This document shows positions 62,387 to 64,000 of a DNA stretch of 64,000 nt, piece by piece (positions within the stretch are counted from its first letter, which is position 1; each line of letters begins with the position of its first letter). This DNA comes from Bosea sp. 685. GTDB lineage: Bacteria > Pseudomonadota > Alphaproteobacteria > Rhizobiales > Beijerinckiaceae. Position numbers and translations under genes: made by a program. The stretch spans positions 5,580,001 through 5,644,000 of the forward strand of contig NZ_CP134779.1 of the NCBI RefSeq assembly GCF_031884435.1, written 5' to 3'. Below the pieces are notes generated by a model, which worked only from the letters and a program-made list of their open reading frames with translations, did not search any database and had not been told where the DNA came from.

Positions 62387-63415
62387 ATGACCGTCACCAC
62401 ACGTCGCGAGTTTCTGGCCGGGGCCGCCGCGCTCGGCTTCGCCTCCGCCTTGCCCTTCCGCGCCAGCGCCGCCGGCAGCCTCACCGCCGCGATCTATCCC
62501 GGCACCTGGGAGGAGGCCTATCGCGGCGTGCTGGCCCCGGCCTTGAAGAAGAGCGCCGATATCGATGTCGCCTTCGACTCGCTCTTCGCGGTCGACCAGG
62601 TCGCCAAGGTGCGCGCGGCGCGTGGCGTGCCGCCCTTCGACTGCTTCGTGCTCGACCCCGGCCCGGCCGCCTCGGCCATGCAGGCCGGCCTGTTCGAGCC
62701 GATCGACGCCAGCAAGCTCACCAACGCCGCCAAGGTCCCGGCCGGGCTGATCACCTCGCATGCGGTGACCTGCAACGCCCAGGTTGTCGGCATCGCCTAC
62801 AACCCAAAGAAGTTCGCGACGCCGCCGAAGAGCTGGGCCGACCTGTTCAAATCACCTTATGTCGAGCGCCTCGGCCTGACCGGTTTCCAGACCACATTCG
62901 GCACGGTCTCGATCATCGAGATGGCCAAGGTCTTCGGCGGCTCCGAGACCAATGTCGAGCCGGTCTTCGCCGAATTGAAGAAGGCGGTCGAGAAGGCTGC
63001 AGCCGTCGCCGCGCCGGCCGCGATGCCCGGCCTGTTCCAGCAGGGCCAGATCGACGTGATGTACACCAACACCAACACGGTCGCGATCCTCAAGGGGCGC
63101 GGCGTCAGCATCGAATTCGTCCAGCCCGAGACCGGCGCGATCACCTTCCAGACCACGCTGCACATCGTGAAGGGCGCCGACAACGTCGCCAGCGCCTATA
63201 AATACATGGATATGGCGATCTCGGCCGAGGTCCAAAGCGCGCTGCAGAAGCAGCCCTACAACATGATCCCGATCAACAAGGACGTGAAGCTGGTCGAGAC
63301 GCTCGACATCAAGTCGGTGGACGAGCTGACCAAGATGGTCACGCATGACTGGACCAAGATCAACCCGCTGCGCGCCGCCTGGATCGAACGCTTCAACAAG
63401 GAGATCACCAAGTAG
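62387..63415 (+). CDS. Spermidine/putrescine-type ABC transporter solute-binding protein (Tat signal)
   Basis: 342 residues. A twin-arginine signal, TTRREFLAGAAALGFASALPFRASA, leads to a family 1/13-like binding domain: LTAAIYPGTWEEAYRGVLAPAL, FDSLFAVDQVAKVRAARGVPPFDCFVLDPG, NPKKFATPPKSWADLF and IDVMYTNTNTVAILKG. The gene lies 45 bases after the ATPase gene and 11 bases before the permease. The ligand could be a polyamine, thiamine-like compound or iron complex; it is not settled by sequence. Confidence 0.92.
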   Translation: MTVTTRREFLAGAAALGFASALPFRASAAGSLTAAIYPGTWEEAYRGVLAPALKKSADIDVAFDSLFAVDQVAKVRAARGVPPFDCFVLDPGPAASAMQAGLFEPIDASKLTNAAKVPAGLITSHAVTCNAQVVGIAYNPKKFATPPKSWADLFKSPYVERLGLTGFQTTFGTVSIIEMAKVFGGSETNVEPVFAELKKAVEKAAAVAAPAAMPGLFQQGQIDVMYTNTNTVAILKGRGVSIEFVQPETGAITFQTTLHIVKGADNVASAYKYMDMAISAEVQSALQKQPYNMIPINKDVKLVETLDIKSVDELTKMVTHDWTKINPLRAAWIERFNKEITK

Positions 63416-63426
63416 GGGTGGCAGCC

Positions 63427-64000
63427 ATGGCTGGAGCGGCGATGGCAGGCGGCACAGGAGACAAGGTCGATTGGCGCCTCGCGGCGCCGCTCGGCCTGAC
63501 CTATCTCGCCTTCTTCGCCGCGCCTTTCGCGATCCTGCTCGGCATCAGCTTCTATGCCGATGCCGAGCAGACGCGGCTGGGCCTCGACAGCTGGGCCAAG
63601 TTCTATGGCGATGCCTTCTATCTGAAGGTGATCGTCGACACGCTGAAGCTCGGCGTCTTCGCGGTCACCGCGACGACCTTGCTCGCCTACCCGCTGGCGC
63701 TGCTGTTCCGGGCCGTGGGGCCACGCGCGCAGCGCGTCCTGATCTTCATCATCCTGATGCCGCTCCTGACCTCGGTCGTGATCCGCACCTTCGCCTGGAT
63801 CGTGATCCTGGCGCGCGAGGGCGTGGTCAACCAGACCCTGCTGGCTCTGGGCATCACTGCTGCTCCGCTCAACCTGCTGCAGACCGAGCTCGGCCTGGTG
63901 ATCGCCCTGACGCAGATCGAGATGCCCTTGATGCTGCTGCCCCTGCTCACCGTGATGAACCAGATGGACCAGAACCTGGTCGACGCCTCGCGCGCGCTCG
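63427..64000 (+). CDS. Spermidine/putrescine-type ABC permease (PotB-like), cut by window edge
   Basis: 191 codons visible from the ATG at 63427 (AGGGGTGGCAGCC upstream). The N-terminal helix LTYLAFFAAPFAILLGISFY, the helix LKLGVFAVTATTLLAYPLALLF, then LIFIILMPLLTSVVIRTFAWIVIL with the inner-membrane fold of BPD_transp_1, and MNQMDQNLVDASRAL, the beginning of the EAA loop, are seen. The rest lies beyond the window. It belongs with the preceding binding protein and ATPase genes. Confidence 0.92.
   Translation, partial: MAGAAMAGGTGDKVDWRLAAPLGLTYLAFFAAPFAILLGISFYADAEQTRLGLDSWAKFYGDAFYLKVIVDTLKLGVFAVTATTLLAYPLALLFRAVGPRAQRVLIFIILMPLLTSVVIRTFAWIVILAREGVVNQTLLALGITAAPLNLLQTELGLVIALTQIEMPLMLLPLLTVMNQMDQNLVDASRAL

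Overview
The window is GC-rich, densely coded DNA from an alphaproteobacterium, most likely a member of the Hyphomicrobiales (Rhizobiales) such as Bosea or a relative. This rests on the iron response regulator Irr with its GCPFHD haem motif, the linkage of irr to fabA/fabB/fabI, many ABC uptake systems, and several families of dispersed palindromic repeats. The genus is an inference; no rRNA is present.

Layout: (1) 1-6387, surface-polysaccharide genes: a membrane GT2 glycosyltransferase cut by the left edge, an RgpF-family protein, a two-domain glycosyltransferase and a Wzm/Wzt-type ABC exporter. (2) 6590-12773, housekeeping genes: LemA with an M48 protease, a secreted propeller-like protein, an HCCA isomerase, argG, a GIY-YIG protein bracketed by inverted hairpin repeats, and small proteins. 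(3) 12841-18074, fatty-acid genes fabA, fabB and fabI with irr; a VapBC toxin-antitoxin pair and a DUF3303 gene lie between fabB and fabI, and a LysE exporter lies between fabA and irr. (4) 18237-24251, an SH3 protein, a hydroxyacid dehydrogenase, a HAD phosphatase, an NDUFA9-like protein and a chemoreceptor. (5) 24364-28692, a tRNA-Leu(CAG) followed by a 4.2-kb degraded island with 19-bp att repeats at both ends. It holds an integrase stump, a membrane protein, a transposase fragment, an FRG-domain protein, an M41-like HEAGH protein and a broken small gene.

(6) 28928-33366, a periplasmic three-subunit sugar-acid/alcohol dehydrogenase (cytochrome c, GMC flavoprotein, subunit 3) and a divergent cupin. 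(7) 33416-39569, a GntR regulator, a dipeptide-type ABC importer with no local ATPase, and an amidohydrolase. (8) 39591-45730, a TetR regulator divergent from an RND efflux operon with two adaptors. (9) 45751-53930, a polar amino-acid ABC importer with homocysteine methyltransferase, GntR, M20 deacylase, PLP lyase and MBL hydrolase, read here as a sulphur-amino-acid scavenging locus. (10) 54106-55746, a CPA1 Na+/H+ antiporter. (11) 56086-61065, a branched-chain amino-acid ABC system with LivM and LivG fused. (12) 61232-64000, a spermidine/putrescine-type ABC system cut by the right edge.

The most unusual parts are the tRNA-Leu island, the GIY-YIG gene between inverted hairpin repeats, the toxin-antitoxin pair just upstream of fabI, and the dispersed 51-bp palindromes, one of which sits inside the liv operon next to a terminator-like hairpin.
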